Assembly (NCBI GenBank): GCA_013213745.1
Contig: JABSQH010000091.1
Coordinates: 20,362-84,361 of the forward strand
Origin: Ilumatobacteraceae bacterium
GTDB lineage: Bacteria; Actinomycetota; Acidimicrobiia; Acidimicrobiales; Ilumatobacteraceae
Length of the DNA: 64,000 nt
Direction: 5' to 3'
Numbering within the stretch: the first letter of the stretch is position 1; the number at the start of each line of letters is the position of its first letter. The notes beneath the pieces are model-generated. The model worked only from the letters and a program-made list of their open reading frames with translations. It had not been told where the DNA came from and made no database searches. A program made the translations under genes and the position numbers. Shown piece after piece: positions 26,286-36,312 of this stretch.

Positions 26286-26419
26286 CGGTTGTCCGGCAGA
26301 TCGAGCGGGCGCCATCCGCCGTGTTGGGGTGGAGTGCCTCCGGTTCCGCGGACTCGCAACGCCGACCCGAGTATTGCGGCAAAAGTCAAAGCGGCGAGGG
26401 CCCGACGGACGATCTTCAT
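26282..26419 (-). CDS. Small membrane protein (45 aa), translationally coupled
   Basis: Short gene below usual length cut-offs. It encodes MKIVRRALAALTFAAILG, one hydrophobic helix after a positively charged start, then a polar tail rich in Gly, Pro and Arg ending LPDNR. The stop TGA (26284-26282) overlaps the ATG of the Rossmann-fold gene by 4 bp, the arrangement seen at most real junctions in this window, and a weak purine-rich GGCGAG lies just upstream of the ATG. It could be a membrane anchor or a leader ORF controlling the two downstream genes. I do not recognise a family; existence is inferred from structure and coupling. Confidence 0.55.
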   Translation of the reverse strand: MKIVRRALAALTFAAILGSALRVRGTGGTPPQHGGWRPLDLPDNR

Positions 26420-26523
26420 CGCTCGCCAACGCTAGTGGCTCCCACCTGCGCAGCGTCGTGAATCGGTCACCCTCAGGAGTCGACGAATACTGACCAAACC
26501 GGGATGCCGCACCGGCTCCGTCG

Positions 26524-27134
26524 TCAGTCGATCCTGAGAGTGAACACGTGGTGGTCCCAGTCGGTTGAAGCGGCCGTCCCACACTCTTCGGACTCGATCT
26601 CGCCAAAGGGCTCGACGAGGCTCCGATTGTGTTCGAACGAGCGCAGATCGAACGAGCGCAGATCGAACGGACGCGACCGCCCGATCGATTGGAAGTCACT
26701 CACCAGCTGCTCCTCGCGTTCGTGTCCCCACTGGGCCAGCAGGCACGGCGCGCCAGGAACGAGCACCCGAGTGAGCTCGGCGATGGCCGCACCGCGGTGG
26801 TGTCGTCGAGATGCAACAACGTACTCATCGACCATCCCGCATCGAACGAGCCGGTCCGCAACGCCAGCGCGGGAGCGCTGGCCTGCGTGAAGTCGAACCC
26901 ACGAGCGCGTGATCGGCGACCGTTCTCGTGAGCCAGGTCGATGGCGAGATAGCCGAAACCAGCGTCGACGAATCCCGATCCGTCCTGTGCCGGACCGGCA
27001 CCGACGTCGAGCACCGACGTACGGTTTTCGGCATCGCGCGTGGCGATGAACCGGGCACGGAGCTCGATCCGCCGATCCGAGAGCGCACCGCGTCGTCCGA
27101 GCTCGGCTTCACGTTCGTCGTACGCACGCAACAT
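26524..27134 (-). pseudogene. SAM-dependent methyltransferase gene with one frameshift
   Basis: Class I methyltransferase split over two frames. The 5' part (ATG 27134, MLRAYDEREAELGRRG) includes motif I SVLDVGAGPAQDGS, YLAIDLAHENGRR and the motif IV region FDAGWSMSTLLHLDD. After about 26808 the homologous sequence continues in another frame as RGAAIAELTRVLVPGAPCLL, then a C-terminal part ending DWDHHVFTLRID at 26524. One added or removed base near 26808 restores about 203 codons. Each half alone would be inactive. A short tandem repeat near the 3' end (26632-26670) encodes RSFDLRSFDLRSF and may also reflect slippage. Target unknown. Confidence 0.65.
26632..26670. repeat. 15-bp tandem repeat inside the methyltransferase pseudogene
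   Basis: GCGCAGATCGAACGA (26641-26655) is followed by GCGCAGATCGAACGG (26656-26670), and a partial copy CGAACGA precedes them, giving about 2.5 units. In the coding frame it produces a repeated RSFDL. Recent slippage is the likely origin. Confidence 0.8.
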
Positions 27135-27223
27135 CACGATGTCGGTAAACACGGACCACACCGAGGGGACACGCCACCAGCGAGTATCCGCTGCTCGGCG
27201 GACGGACCCGACGCAGGTGTTGC

Positions 27224-27300
27224 TGGTGGGGCTACCTGGAATCGAACCAGGGACCTCATCCTTATCAGGGATGCGCTCTAACCGACTGAGCTATAGCCCC
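27224..27300 (-). tRNA. tRNA-Ile (anticodon GAT)
   Basis: 77 nt on the minus strand with an encoded CCA end (27226-27224). The acceptor stem pairs GGGGCTA (27300-27294) with TAGCCCC; the D arm holds AGCTCAGTCGGTTAGAG, the anticodon loop is CTGATAA with anticodon GAT, and the T arm holds GGTTCGATTCC. It lies between the methyltransferase pseudogene and the DUF3566 gene, the place it occupies next to gyrA in many actinobacteria, where tRNA-Ala normally follows directly. Confidence 0.97.
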
Positions 27301-27373
27301 AGCGAGCATGAGAGGCTAGCGGCACTCGTCACCAGAACGACAGTGTGGGAAATGACAGAGCAGGCGCCGTTCG

Positions 27374-28474
27374 TCAGAACGGCAGGCCCTTGCTCTCGTC
27401 GTCGACGACCGCTTCGCGGATCATCGGCCCCGACTCATCATCGTGCACCACGGCGGGGACGACCGGCTCGGGGCGACGGACGACGAAGCGGCGCATCGGC
27501 GACGTGCGGGTCTCGACGACCTCTTCTTCGAGAACGGTGAAGCGCATGCCCCCGACGAGGTCGGTGATGAGGTTGAACAGCGTGGCGGCGAGCACAGCGA
27601 GTCCGGTGAACCCGATCACCAGGAACAGTCCACCGATCCACGCCGAGTGGTAGATCTCACCGCCGTTGAACTCGAAGCTGTCCCAGCCGAACGATTCGAA
27701 GAAGCGCTCGACGTTGTCGACCGTGCCAGTGGCATTGGCCACGTTCCACAACAGCACACCAGCGGTGAGCAGAATCACGTAGAGAACGAGGTTGGCCACA
27801 ACGGCGATCTTGAAGACACTCCACGGGTCGACGTGGCGTACGACGCGGGTGACCCTGCGCACACGCGGCTTGCGTCCGAGGATGCGCGGCGGGCTCGTCG
27901 GGATCGGCACGGGTGCCGGGTCGAAGTCGAACGCCCGCTTCGGCCGACGACGGCTCGCCGTCGTGTCATCTTGGGGCGCCATCTCCACCGTCGGGCCATC
28001 GATGTCGGCCTTGCGCAGCTCTTCGAGGATGTCGTCGGAAACAGGCTCGCCGACACTCTCTCGGGCATTGAGGTCGTCACGGCCCTCGACATCGTCCACG
28101 ACCGTGTCGACGACGTCCGTCTCGGCCAGCTCGGGCTCGACCGCCTCGTCGTCGGTGTCCGTGTCGGCCGGCTCGCTAGCGACCTCGGTGTCGACAGCAT
28201 CCACCACTTCGGTCTCGACGTTGTCCGGCTCGAGTTCGTCGGCGTCATCGACATCGTCAATGTCGGGCGAGGTGTCGACGAGCAGATCGACGAGCTCGTC
28301 GGACGGGTCGTGTCCGTTCTCGACGATCACCAGCTCCTCGCTGAGATCGTCGACGCCGTTTCCGTTTTCGTGAGCACCGTCATCGAGCGCGTCGTCAACC
28401 GACTCGGTGTCGCGCTCATCGAGAGCGCGCTCGGTCTTGCTCACCCGCGACAGTGTATGCACGCTCAATGTCAA
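27374..28474 (-). CDS. DUF3566 membrane protein with long acidic N-terminus
   Basis: 366-aa protein. The last 170 residues are the DUF3566 domain: VRRVTRVVRHVDPWSVFKIA leads into a first membrane helix (about 225-247), then the SFGWDSFEFNGGEIYHSAWI loop and a second helix (about 285-315). The first 170 residues are very acidic (runs of DD, DE, DT) and probably disordered. It follows gyrA and the TadE-like gene, as in mycobacteria where the DUF3566 gene follows gyrA. Start is uncertain: TTG 28474 overlaps the upstream stop (TTGA), while GTG 28444 gives a start VSKTERALDE. A short tail follows the last helix. Function unknown; the acidic extension is unusually long for the family. Confidence 0.8.
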   Translation of the reverse strand: MTLSVHTLSRVSKTERALDERDTESVDDALDDGAHENGNGVDDLSEELVIVENGHDPSDELVDLLVDTSPDIDDVDDADELEPDNVETEVVDAVDTEVASEPADTDTDDEAVEPELAETDVVDTVVDDVEGRDDLNARESVGEPVSDDILEELRKADIDGPTVEMAPQDDTTASRRRPKRAFDFDPAPVPIPTSPPRILGRKPRVRRVTRVVRHVDPWSVFKIAVVANLVLYVILLTAGVLLWNVANATGTVDNVERFFESFGWDSFEFNGGEIYHSAWIGGLFLVIGFTGLAVLAATLFNLITDLVGGMRFTVLEEEVVETRTSPMRRFVVRRPEPVVPAVVHDDESGPMIREAVVDDESKGLPF

Positions 28475-28833
28475 GGCGCAGCCACGTGTGCCGACACCCT
28501 CCCTGCACCATCGAGACGGTTCGTCGCCCGTGCCGACGCACGTTCACCGTCATAGCCCACGTCGACGAGCACTTCAATCGCACCAGGCGGCCCATTCGCC
28601 CGCCACGTCACGATGACCGCGCCGTGTTCACCAGCGATTCGTTCCGCCATCGCCCGACCGTGCGTCACCCCGGCCAAGGCAACGGCGTCCGCCACGGTCT
28701 GCGCCCGTGTGCGGTCGACGACGGAGCCACCAAGTCGAGCGGCGGCCAGCACGATGAGCGCGGTGAACACTGCCACCGCTGTCAACATCGTTGCCGCCGC
28801 CTGGCCGCGATCACGGCCAACGACGACATGCAC
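28471..28833 (-). CDS. TadE/TadG-like single-pass protein (Rv3654c-like)
   Basis: 120-aa protein with RDRGQAAATMLTAVAVFTAL at the N-terminus: a short basic stretch, G-Q before a hydrophobic helix, then DRTRAQTVADAVALAGV. This is the N-terminal pattern of Flp-pilus assembly TadG/TadE-like and Rv3654c-like proteins. Only the N-terminal unit is present and no Flp pilus genes are nearby, so a role in pili is doubtful. It starts 3 bp after gyrA and its TGA overlaps the TTG of the DUF3566 gene, making a gyrA-TadE-like-DUF3566 unit. Confidence 0.65.
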   Translation of the reverse strand: MHVVVGRDRGQAAATMLTAVAVFTALIVLAAARLGGSVVDRTRAQTVADAVALAGVTHGRAMAERIAGEHGAVIVTWRANGPPGAIEVLVDVGYDGERASARATNRLDGAGRVSAHVAAP

Positions 28834-28836
28834 GGG

Positions 28837-31287
28837 TCAGCTGTCGGTTGCCAGGATCGGCGCCACCGAGCCGACGGCGTCGCCGTCGTCGATGTTCATC
28901 ACCCGGACACCGGTCGCATCGCGACCTTGCGAGGAGATGTCGCGAACACTGAGGCGGATCGTGATGCCGTTGGTCGACACGGCGACGATCTCGTCGTCGA
29001 GACCGACCATGAACGCGGCGACGACGGTGCCCTTCTTGCCCGTCAGCTTGATGCCGCGCACACCTTGGCCACCGCGGCCTTGGGTGTTGAACTTGTCGAG
29101 CTGGGTCCGCTTTCCGAACCCGCCCTCGGTCACGATCAGAATCGCGGTGTCGTCGCGGGCGACATCGACCGACACCACACGATCGTCGACCGACTTCAAC
29201 TTCATCCCGCGGACACCGCCAGCGGTGCGGCCCATTGCGCGCACGTCGTTCTCGTGGAAGCGAATGGTCATGCCGTTGCGGCTGACCATGAAGATGTCGT
29301 CGTCGCCGCCGGTTTCGATGACTCGCACGAGCTCGTCGTCGTCGCGCAAGTTGATGGCGATCAGGCCGTCGCGACGACTCGAGTCGTATGCGTCGAAGGC
29401 CGTCTTCTTGACGGTGCCGTTCTTGGTGGCGAAGAACAGATATCGCTCGCCGGCGAAATCGCGCGTGTCGATGATCGCCTGAATGTGCTCGTCGGGTTGC
29501 AACGGCAACAGGTTGACGATCGGCATGCCCTTGGCGGTGCGTTCGCGCTCGGGGATGTCAAGCGCGCGGAGGCGATACACCTTCCCTCGGTTGGAGAAGA
29601 ACAACAGGTGGGCGTGAGCCGTGGTGAAGATCACGTGGCGCACGATGTCGTCAACTTTCAGCTTGCCGCCCGACACACCGCGACCGCCGCGCCCCTGTGT
29701 CTTGAACGATCCGGCCGGGACAGCCTTCACGTATTGCGCTTCGGTCATCACAATCACGAGTTCTTTGTCGTCGACGAGATCCTCGATCGACATCTCGCCG
29801 TCGTCGTAGGTGATCTGACAGACGCGCGACGTGGCGAACTCCTCTTTGATCGCCGTGAGCTCCTCGACGATCACCGAGTTGAGTCGGTCGGGGTTGTCGA
29901 GAATGTCCTGGAGGTCGACGATGCTGGCCTGCACATCTTCGAGTTCGGACTCGAGGTCGATACGCGACAGCCGTGTGAGCTGGCGCAGCTGCATGTCGAG
30001 GATGTCGTTGGCCTGCACCTCGGTGAACTCGAACGGCACCGCCATCAATCCCTCGCGGGCAGCGGCAGCGTCCTCGCTCGAACGAATGAGCGCGATCACC
30101 TCGTCGATGACGTTGAGCGCCTTAATGCGCCCTTCGAGGATGTGCTCGCGACGGCGGGCCTTGTCGAGACGGAACTGCGAGCGGCGGGTGATGACATCGA
30201 CCTGGTGCGCCACGTAGGCCACCAAGGCATCACGCAGGTTGACCTGGCGCGGGACCCCATCGACGAGGGCGACCATGTTGATCGAGAACGTCGACTGCAA
30301 CTGGGTGAGCTTGAACAGGTTGTTCATCACGACGTTGGCGTTGGCGTCGCGCTTGAGCGTGATGATCAGGTTCGTGTCGCCGCCGGACGAGGCGTCGTTG
30401 ACGTCGGCGATGCCGTCGAGGTCACCGGCGTCGACGAGGTCTTGAATGCGCGAAGCGATCGCCGAGCAGCTCGTTTGGTACGGCAGCTGGGTGACGACGA
30501 TCTCCATGCGACCGTTCTTGCCCTCTTCGATCGATGCGCTGGCGCGCATCTTCACCGAACCGCGGCCGGTGCGGTAGGCGTCGATGATGCCGGCGCGACC
30601 GAGAATGCTCGCCCCGGTCGGGAAGTCCGGGCCCTTGACGTGTTCCATCAGGTCGTCGGGGCTGGCGTCGGGGTTGGCGATCAGGTGCACGACGGCGTCG
30701 ATCACTTCACCGAGGTTGTGCGGCGGAATGTTCGTCGCCATGCCGACGGCGATGCCCTGACTGCCGTTGACCAGCAGGTTCGGGAACCGCGCCGGCAGCA
30801 CGACCGGCTCCTCGGTGGTGCCGTCGTAGTTCGGCACCATGTCGACGGTGTCTTCGTCGATGTCGGCGAGGAGCTGCATCGCCAACGGGTCGAGACGACA
30901 CTCGGTGTAACGCGACGCGGCGGGGCCGAAGTCGGGGCTCCCGTAGTTGCCGTGGAAGTCGATCAGTGGATGGCGCAGCGAGAACGGCTGGGCCATCCGC
31001 ACCAGGGCGTCGTAGATCGCCGAGTCGCCGTGGGGGTGGAACCGAGCCATCGTGTCGCCCGACACGCGGGCACACTTGACGTGACCGCGATCAGGGCGGA
31101 AGCCCTGCTCTTCCATGTCCCAGATGATCCGGCGGTGCACCGGCTTGAGGCCGTCGCGCACGTCCGGCAGGGCCCGCGACATGATGACCGACATCGCGTA
31201 GTCGAGGAACGAGTTCTCCATCTCGTCGTGCAACGAGATGGGTTGGATCGGGTCATCGGGCGGCAACGTATCGTCGGTGTCAGTCAT
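28837..31287 (-). CDS. gyrA: DNA gyrase subunit A
   Basis: 816-aa breakage-reunion subunit of gyrase, which with GyrB introduces negative supercoils ahead of forks. The N-terminal core has [20 protein letters not shown], the quinolone-resistance region [17 protein letters not shown] with Ser and Asp at the positions of E. coli Ser83 and Asp87 (the quinolone-sensitive pair), and the catalytic Tyr in [10 protein letters not shown]. The C-terminal pinwheel has the GyrA box QGRGGRGV near residue 530 and further blade repeats. Length is typical. The start ATG 31287 lies 70 bp after the gyrB stop. Confidence 0.98.
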   Translation of the reverse strand: MTDTDDTLPPDDPIQPISLHDEMENSFLDYAMSVIMSRALPDVRDGLKPVHRRIIWDMEEQGFRPDRGHVKCARVSGDTMARFHPHGDSAIYDALVRMAQPFSLRHPLIDFHGNYGSPDFGPAASRYTECRLDPLAMQLLADIDEDTVDMVPNYDGTTEEPVVLPARFPNLLVNGSQGIAVGMATNIPPHNLGEVIDAVVHLIANPDASPDDLMEHVKGPDFPTGASILGRAGIIDAYRTGRGSVKMRASASIEEGKNGRMEIVVTQLPYQTSCSAIASRIQDLVDAGDLDGIADVNDASSGGDTNLIITLKRDANANVVMNNLFKLTQLQSTFSINMVALVDGVPRQVNLRDALVAYVAHQVDVITRRSQFRLDKARRREHILEGRIKALNVIDEVIALIRSSEDAAAAREGLMAVPFEFTEVQANDILDMQLRQLTRLSRIDLESELEDVQASIVDLQDILDNPDRLNSVIVEELTAIKEEFATSRVCQITYDDGEMSIEDLVDDKELVIVMTEAQYVKAVPAGSFKTQGRGGRGVSGGKLKVDDIVRHVIFTTAHAHLLFFSNRGKVYRLRALDIPERERTAKGMPIVNLLPLQPDEHIQAIIDTRDFAGERYLFFATKNGTVKKTAFDAYDSSRRDGLIAINLRDDDELVRVIETGGDDDIFMVSRNGMTIRFHENDVRAMGRTAGGVRGMKLKSVDDRVVSVDVARDDTAILIVTEGGFGKRTQLDKFNTQGRGGQGVRGIKLTGKKGTVVAAFMVGLDDEIVAVSTNGITIRLSVRDISSQGRDATGVRVMNIDDGDAVGSVAPILATDS

Positions 31288-31357
31288 GGTCTCTCCGGGG
31301 TGACGTATCGAAAGGTTCGTCGGGGATGCGCTGGCATCCGAGCTCGGCGCTCACGGA

Positions 31358-33328
<1,971 letters not shown>

Positions 33329-33526
33329 GCAGTACCTCTTGTCTGGCGTTCCACGCAGAACGGGTGCGCGGAACTGGTTGTCGGGGCGAGCGACCGGGTC
33401 CATTCACGGACGCAACAGGGGCTCGCGAAGTGCTCTCCAGTCTACCAACACAGAGGCCGCAGCAGAGGGACGCTCAGGCCCGTTGAGGGGCCTCCGAGCG
33501 GCTCCGTTCGCGGGACGTGAGAGCGC

Positions 33527-33820
33527 TCAGCGGGGCCGCGCCACGCGTACGTCGACACGCTCGAGTTCGACGCCCGCAACGGTCCGCAATCGTTCGATGA
33601 TCGTGGCGGTCAGGAACTTCACCTGCGTGGCCCACGATGGGTCCGAGGCTTCGACCACCAGCACGGTGCCATCGAGGCGCACCGGACGTACATGAGTAGC
33701 GATCGCTTCGCCGACAGCGTCGTCCCAGCGCCCGAACACTCCACCGATTTGGGTGCGGCTGGTACCGCGCAAGGAGCGCATCACCGAGTCGAGCGACTGG
33801 GTGAGCGAAATCGGCTCCAT
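33527..33820 (-). CDS. dciA: DciA-like (DUF721) helicase-loading protein
   Basis: 97-aa protein of the DUF721 family, whose bacterial members (DciA) are the ancestral loaders or operators of the DnaB helicase. The conserved GRWDDAVGEAIATHVRPVRL and the strand VLVVEASDPSWATQVKFL (about 45-65) are the KH-like core. The gene lies between recF and gyrB, its standard actinobacterial location. ATG 33820 (MEPISLTQS) is preferred over the frame start at 33850. dnaB, its partner, is at 61223-62557 in this same window. Confidence 0.88.
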   Translation of the reverse strand: MEPISLTQSLDSVMRSLRGTSRTQIGGVFGRWDDAVGEAIATHVRPVRLDGTVLVVEASDPSWATQVKFLTATIIERLRTVAGVELERVDVRVARPR

Positions 33821-33881
33821 CGAGGTCACGCTACCCGAGCGCCCAGACACGCATCCTCAGAACCATGCCCAGCCGCGCACG

Positions 33882-34958
33882 TCACGCCAACTGGCCATCG
33901 ACGATGCGCACCGTGTGGTCGACGCGACCGGGTACATCGGTGGCCGATGTGATTACTACCTGACCCGCCGGGAGATGATCGAGCAACGCACCAGCTCGAC
34001 CTCGGTCGAGCTCGGACAACACGTCGTCGAGGACGAGCACCGGCGCGGAATCAGTGCGCTCGGTCACCAACCGATGTGCAGCCAACCGTAAGGACAGGGC
34101 CAGTGTTCGTTGCTCACCTTGCGACGCGTGGGTCCGTGATGGCATCTGATCGATCACCACGGTCAGATCGTCGCGATGTGGTCCGACACTGGTCACGCCA
34201 CGACGCATGTCATGGTCACGAGCGTGGGCAAGCGCCGTCTCCAATCCGACATCACGCCACGGAGCGACATAGCCGAGCTCGATGTCGGTCGCCGTTCCGG
34301 CGAGATCGCGATAGGCCTGTTGAACCATCGGTCCGAGCCGATCGACCAGGGTCGCTCTGGCGTGGGCGAGGCGCCCGCCGACATCGGAAAGCTTGCTATC
34401 CCATACATCGAGCGTGATCCCCAGATCACCGTGATTCGTAGACGAACTCTTGGCGCTCTTCAATACGGTATTGCGTTGCTTGACGACTCGATCGACCTCG
34501 AGTCGAATCGCGTCATACTTCACCGCCAGCGCGACCAGTGTGTCGTCCAAGAAGCGACGTCGGTCGCCCGGACCGCCTTTGACGATCACCAAGTCATCGG
34601 GTGAAAAAACCGTCACCCTCATCGTGCCGAGCAGATCACGGACCCGCGGGAGACGTTGCCGATTGACCTGTACCCGATTGCGACCACCGACGGTGAGCTC
34701 CGCCTCGATCAGCGACTGCCGGCCGTCGTCGTCGCGGATCGTTGCTCGAATGACGCCGCGGTCGGCTCCGAGGCGCACCAGCGCGTCGCTCGGCACCCCG
34801 CGGAAGCTCGACAGGGTGGCCAGATACGCGAGCGCCTCGGCAAGGTTGGTCTTCCCGTGTCCGTTGTCGCCGAGCACCACCGTGGTCCCGGGTCGGAGTT
34901 CGAAAGTCGCCGTCTCGTAGTTCCGGATGTCGATCAGCTCGAGGTGTTCGACGATCAC
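33882..34958 (-). CDS. recF: DNA replication and repair protein RecF
   Basis: 358-aa SMC-like ATPase acting in recombinational gap repair and RecA loading with RecOR. Walker A is GDNGHGKTNL (about 31-40); the signature region and Walker B VLVLDDVLSELDRGR are near the C-terminus; the D-loop is in place. It starts HLELIDIRNYE as usual. GTG 34958 lies 21 bp after the dnaN stop. Order dnaA-dnaN-recF is standard. Confidence 0.96.
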   Translation of the reverse strand: MIVEHLELIDIRNYETATFELRPGTTVVLGDNGHGKTNLAEALAYLATLSSFRGVPSDALVRLGADRGVIRATIRDDDGRQSLIEAELTVGGRNRVQVNRQRLPRVRDLLGTMRVTVFSPDDLVIVKGGPGDRRRFLDDTLVALAVKYDAIRLEVDRVVKQRNTVLKSAKSSSTNHGDLGITLDVWDSKLSDVGGRLAHARATLVDRLGPMVQQAYRDLAGTATDIELGYVAPWRDVGLETALAHARDHDMRRGVTSVGPHRDDLTVVIDQMPSRTHASQGEQRTLALSLRLAAHRLVTERTDSAPVLVLDDVLSELDRGRAGALLDHLPAGQVVITSATDVPGRVDHTVRIVDGQLA

Positions 34959-34979
34959 CGCTCGGCGTCCACGACGAGA

Positions 34980-36074
34980 TCAGGGCACGCGCACGGGCAT
35001 CAACAGGTACAGGTAGTCCTCGACACCGGCGCCGCGGATCACCGCAGGTTTCATCGGATCCATCGTCGACAGGGTGATCTCCTCACTGTCGATGGCATCG
35101 ATCCCCGCCGAGAGGTAGTCGGGATTGAACGCCACCGTCATCTTGGTGCCGTCGTAGCTGGCGTCGATCTCCTCGGCCGCGTTGCCCACATCCTGGGTAA
35201 GCGCGGTCAGCTGCACCGTATCTCCACCGACGGTCAGCCGCACCGGGGTCGAGTCCTGCGCCAGGATCTTGACGCGGCGTATCGCCTCGAGCATCCCACC
35301 TTTGTCGACGGTCAAGACGTTGGGGTGCGACGACGGTAAGAGGTTGCGATAGTTCGGAAAGTCACCCTCGATCAGCCGTGTCGTCAGACGCGTCGAGCCG
35401 GCCTCGAACACGACCTCCCGCTCGCCGAGCCGCACCGTCAACTCATCGTCACCGTCGAGCACCCGCTGCAACTCAGCGAGCGCCCGAGCAGGAATCAGCA
35501 CCCGTTGGCCAGAGCCGAGCACCGACGACTCCGGCAGGTCACGCACCGCAAGGCGATACGAGTCGGTGGCGACCATGCGCAGCCCGTCTTCTTCAGCAGC
35601 GAGCAACACACCGGTCAGCACAGCCCTGGCATCGTCGGAGGACGCCGCCCGCACGACCTGGCGCAACGCATCGCGCATGACATCGGCGGACAAGGTCACT
35701 GCGTCGGCGGAGGGCTCGGCCTGCGCGGGATAATCGTCCAGTGCCAGCGGTCGCACAGAAAATTGCGAACGACCGGCACTGATCGCCAACTCCTCCTCAC
35801 CGAGTTCGACCTCTGCAGCACCGGCTGGCAGCGCCCGGATGATGTCGGCAACGAGACGCGCCGGCACCACCACAGCGCCGTCGCGTTCGCCGCCGACGTC
35901 GACGGTGAGTCGAATCGTCAATTCGAGGTCGGTGCCGATGACGACGAGTTCATCGCCAGTGACCTCCATACGGACACCTGCGAGCACCGGCAACGTGCCA
36001 GTTCGATTGGTGGCCGCACGACCAGCTGACGTGACGGCATCGGCGAGCACGTCTCGTTCACAACGAAACTTCAC
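34980..36074 (-). CDS. dnaN: DNA polymerase III beta sliding clamp
   Basis: 364-aa clamp that tethers polymerase III to DNA. Three repeated clamp domains are visible (MKFRCERDVLADAV at the start; ALDDYPAQAE and LIEGDFPNYRNLLP near the middle; YLYLLMPVRVP at the C-terminus, the pocket that binds partner motifs). Length is typical. GTG 36074 is preceded by a purine-rich GGAGAGG. It is 238 bp downstream of dnaA, across a gap with DnaA-box-like sites. Confidence 0.97.
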   Translation of the reverse strand: MKFRCERDVLADAVTSAGRAATNRTGTLPVLAGVRMEVTGDELVVIGTDLELTIRLTVDVGGERDGAVVVPARLVADIIRALPAGAAEVELGEEELAISAGRSQFSVRPLALDDYPAQAEPSADAVTLSADVMRDALRQVVRAASSDDARAVLTGVLLAAEEDGLRMVATDSYRLAVRDLPESSVLGSGQRVLIPARALAELQRVLDGDDELTVRLGEREVVFEAGSTRLTTRLIEGDFPNYRNLLPSSHPNVLTVDKGGMLEAIRRVKILAQDSTPVRLTVGGDTVQLTALTQDVGNAAEEIDASYDGTKMTVAFNPDYLSAGIDAIDSEEITLSTMDPMKPAVIRGAGVEDYLYLLMPVRVP

Positions 36075-36312
36075 AGTCGGAACCTCTCCTCATGCAGGGA
36101 TGTCTCAACAGACAGGGGCAGTAGTAGGTGCTGTGGATTGGGGACGAGCGCCCGTTTGCCCAGCGTAGAGGCCAAGACGTTGCCCACACGGGATACGTCG
36201 TCGTCCCCATGTCGCGACTCACAGCGATGTGGTTCGGTGGATAGCCGGCGATGATCCACCGGTACGCAGGGGTTGTCCGCCGGCTGTCCCCCGTTCGTCC
36301 CCATGTGCGTCA
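36075..36312. promoter_or_regulatory. dnaA-dnaN intergenic region with DnaA-box-like sites
   Basis: No gene. It holds TTGCCCACA (36180-36188; one mismatch from the actinobacterial box TTGTCCACA), TGTGGATTG (36132-36140; two mismatches from the reverse TGTGGATAA) and TTGTCCGCC near 36270. GTCCCCATG occurs twice, near 36203 and 36296. In mycobacteria and Streptomyces oriC lies between dnaA and dnaN, so this gap is a candidate for origin function alongside 37744-38155. No clearly AT-rich unwinding element is visible. Confidence 0.45.

Noticed and set aside
28471..28833. Flp/Tad pilus locus
   Set aside because: Only one TadE/G-like N-terminal unit is present, with no TadA, TadB, TadC or prepilin gene nearby.
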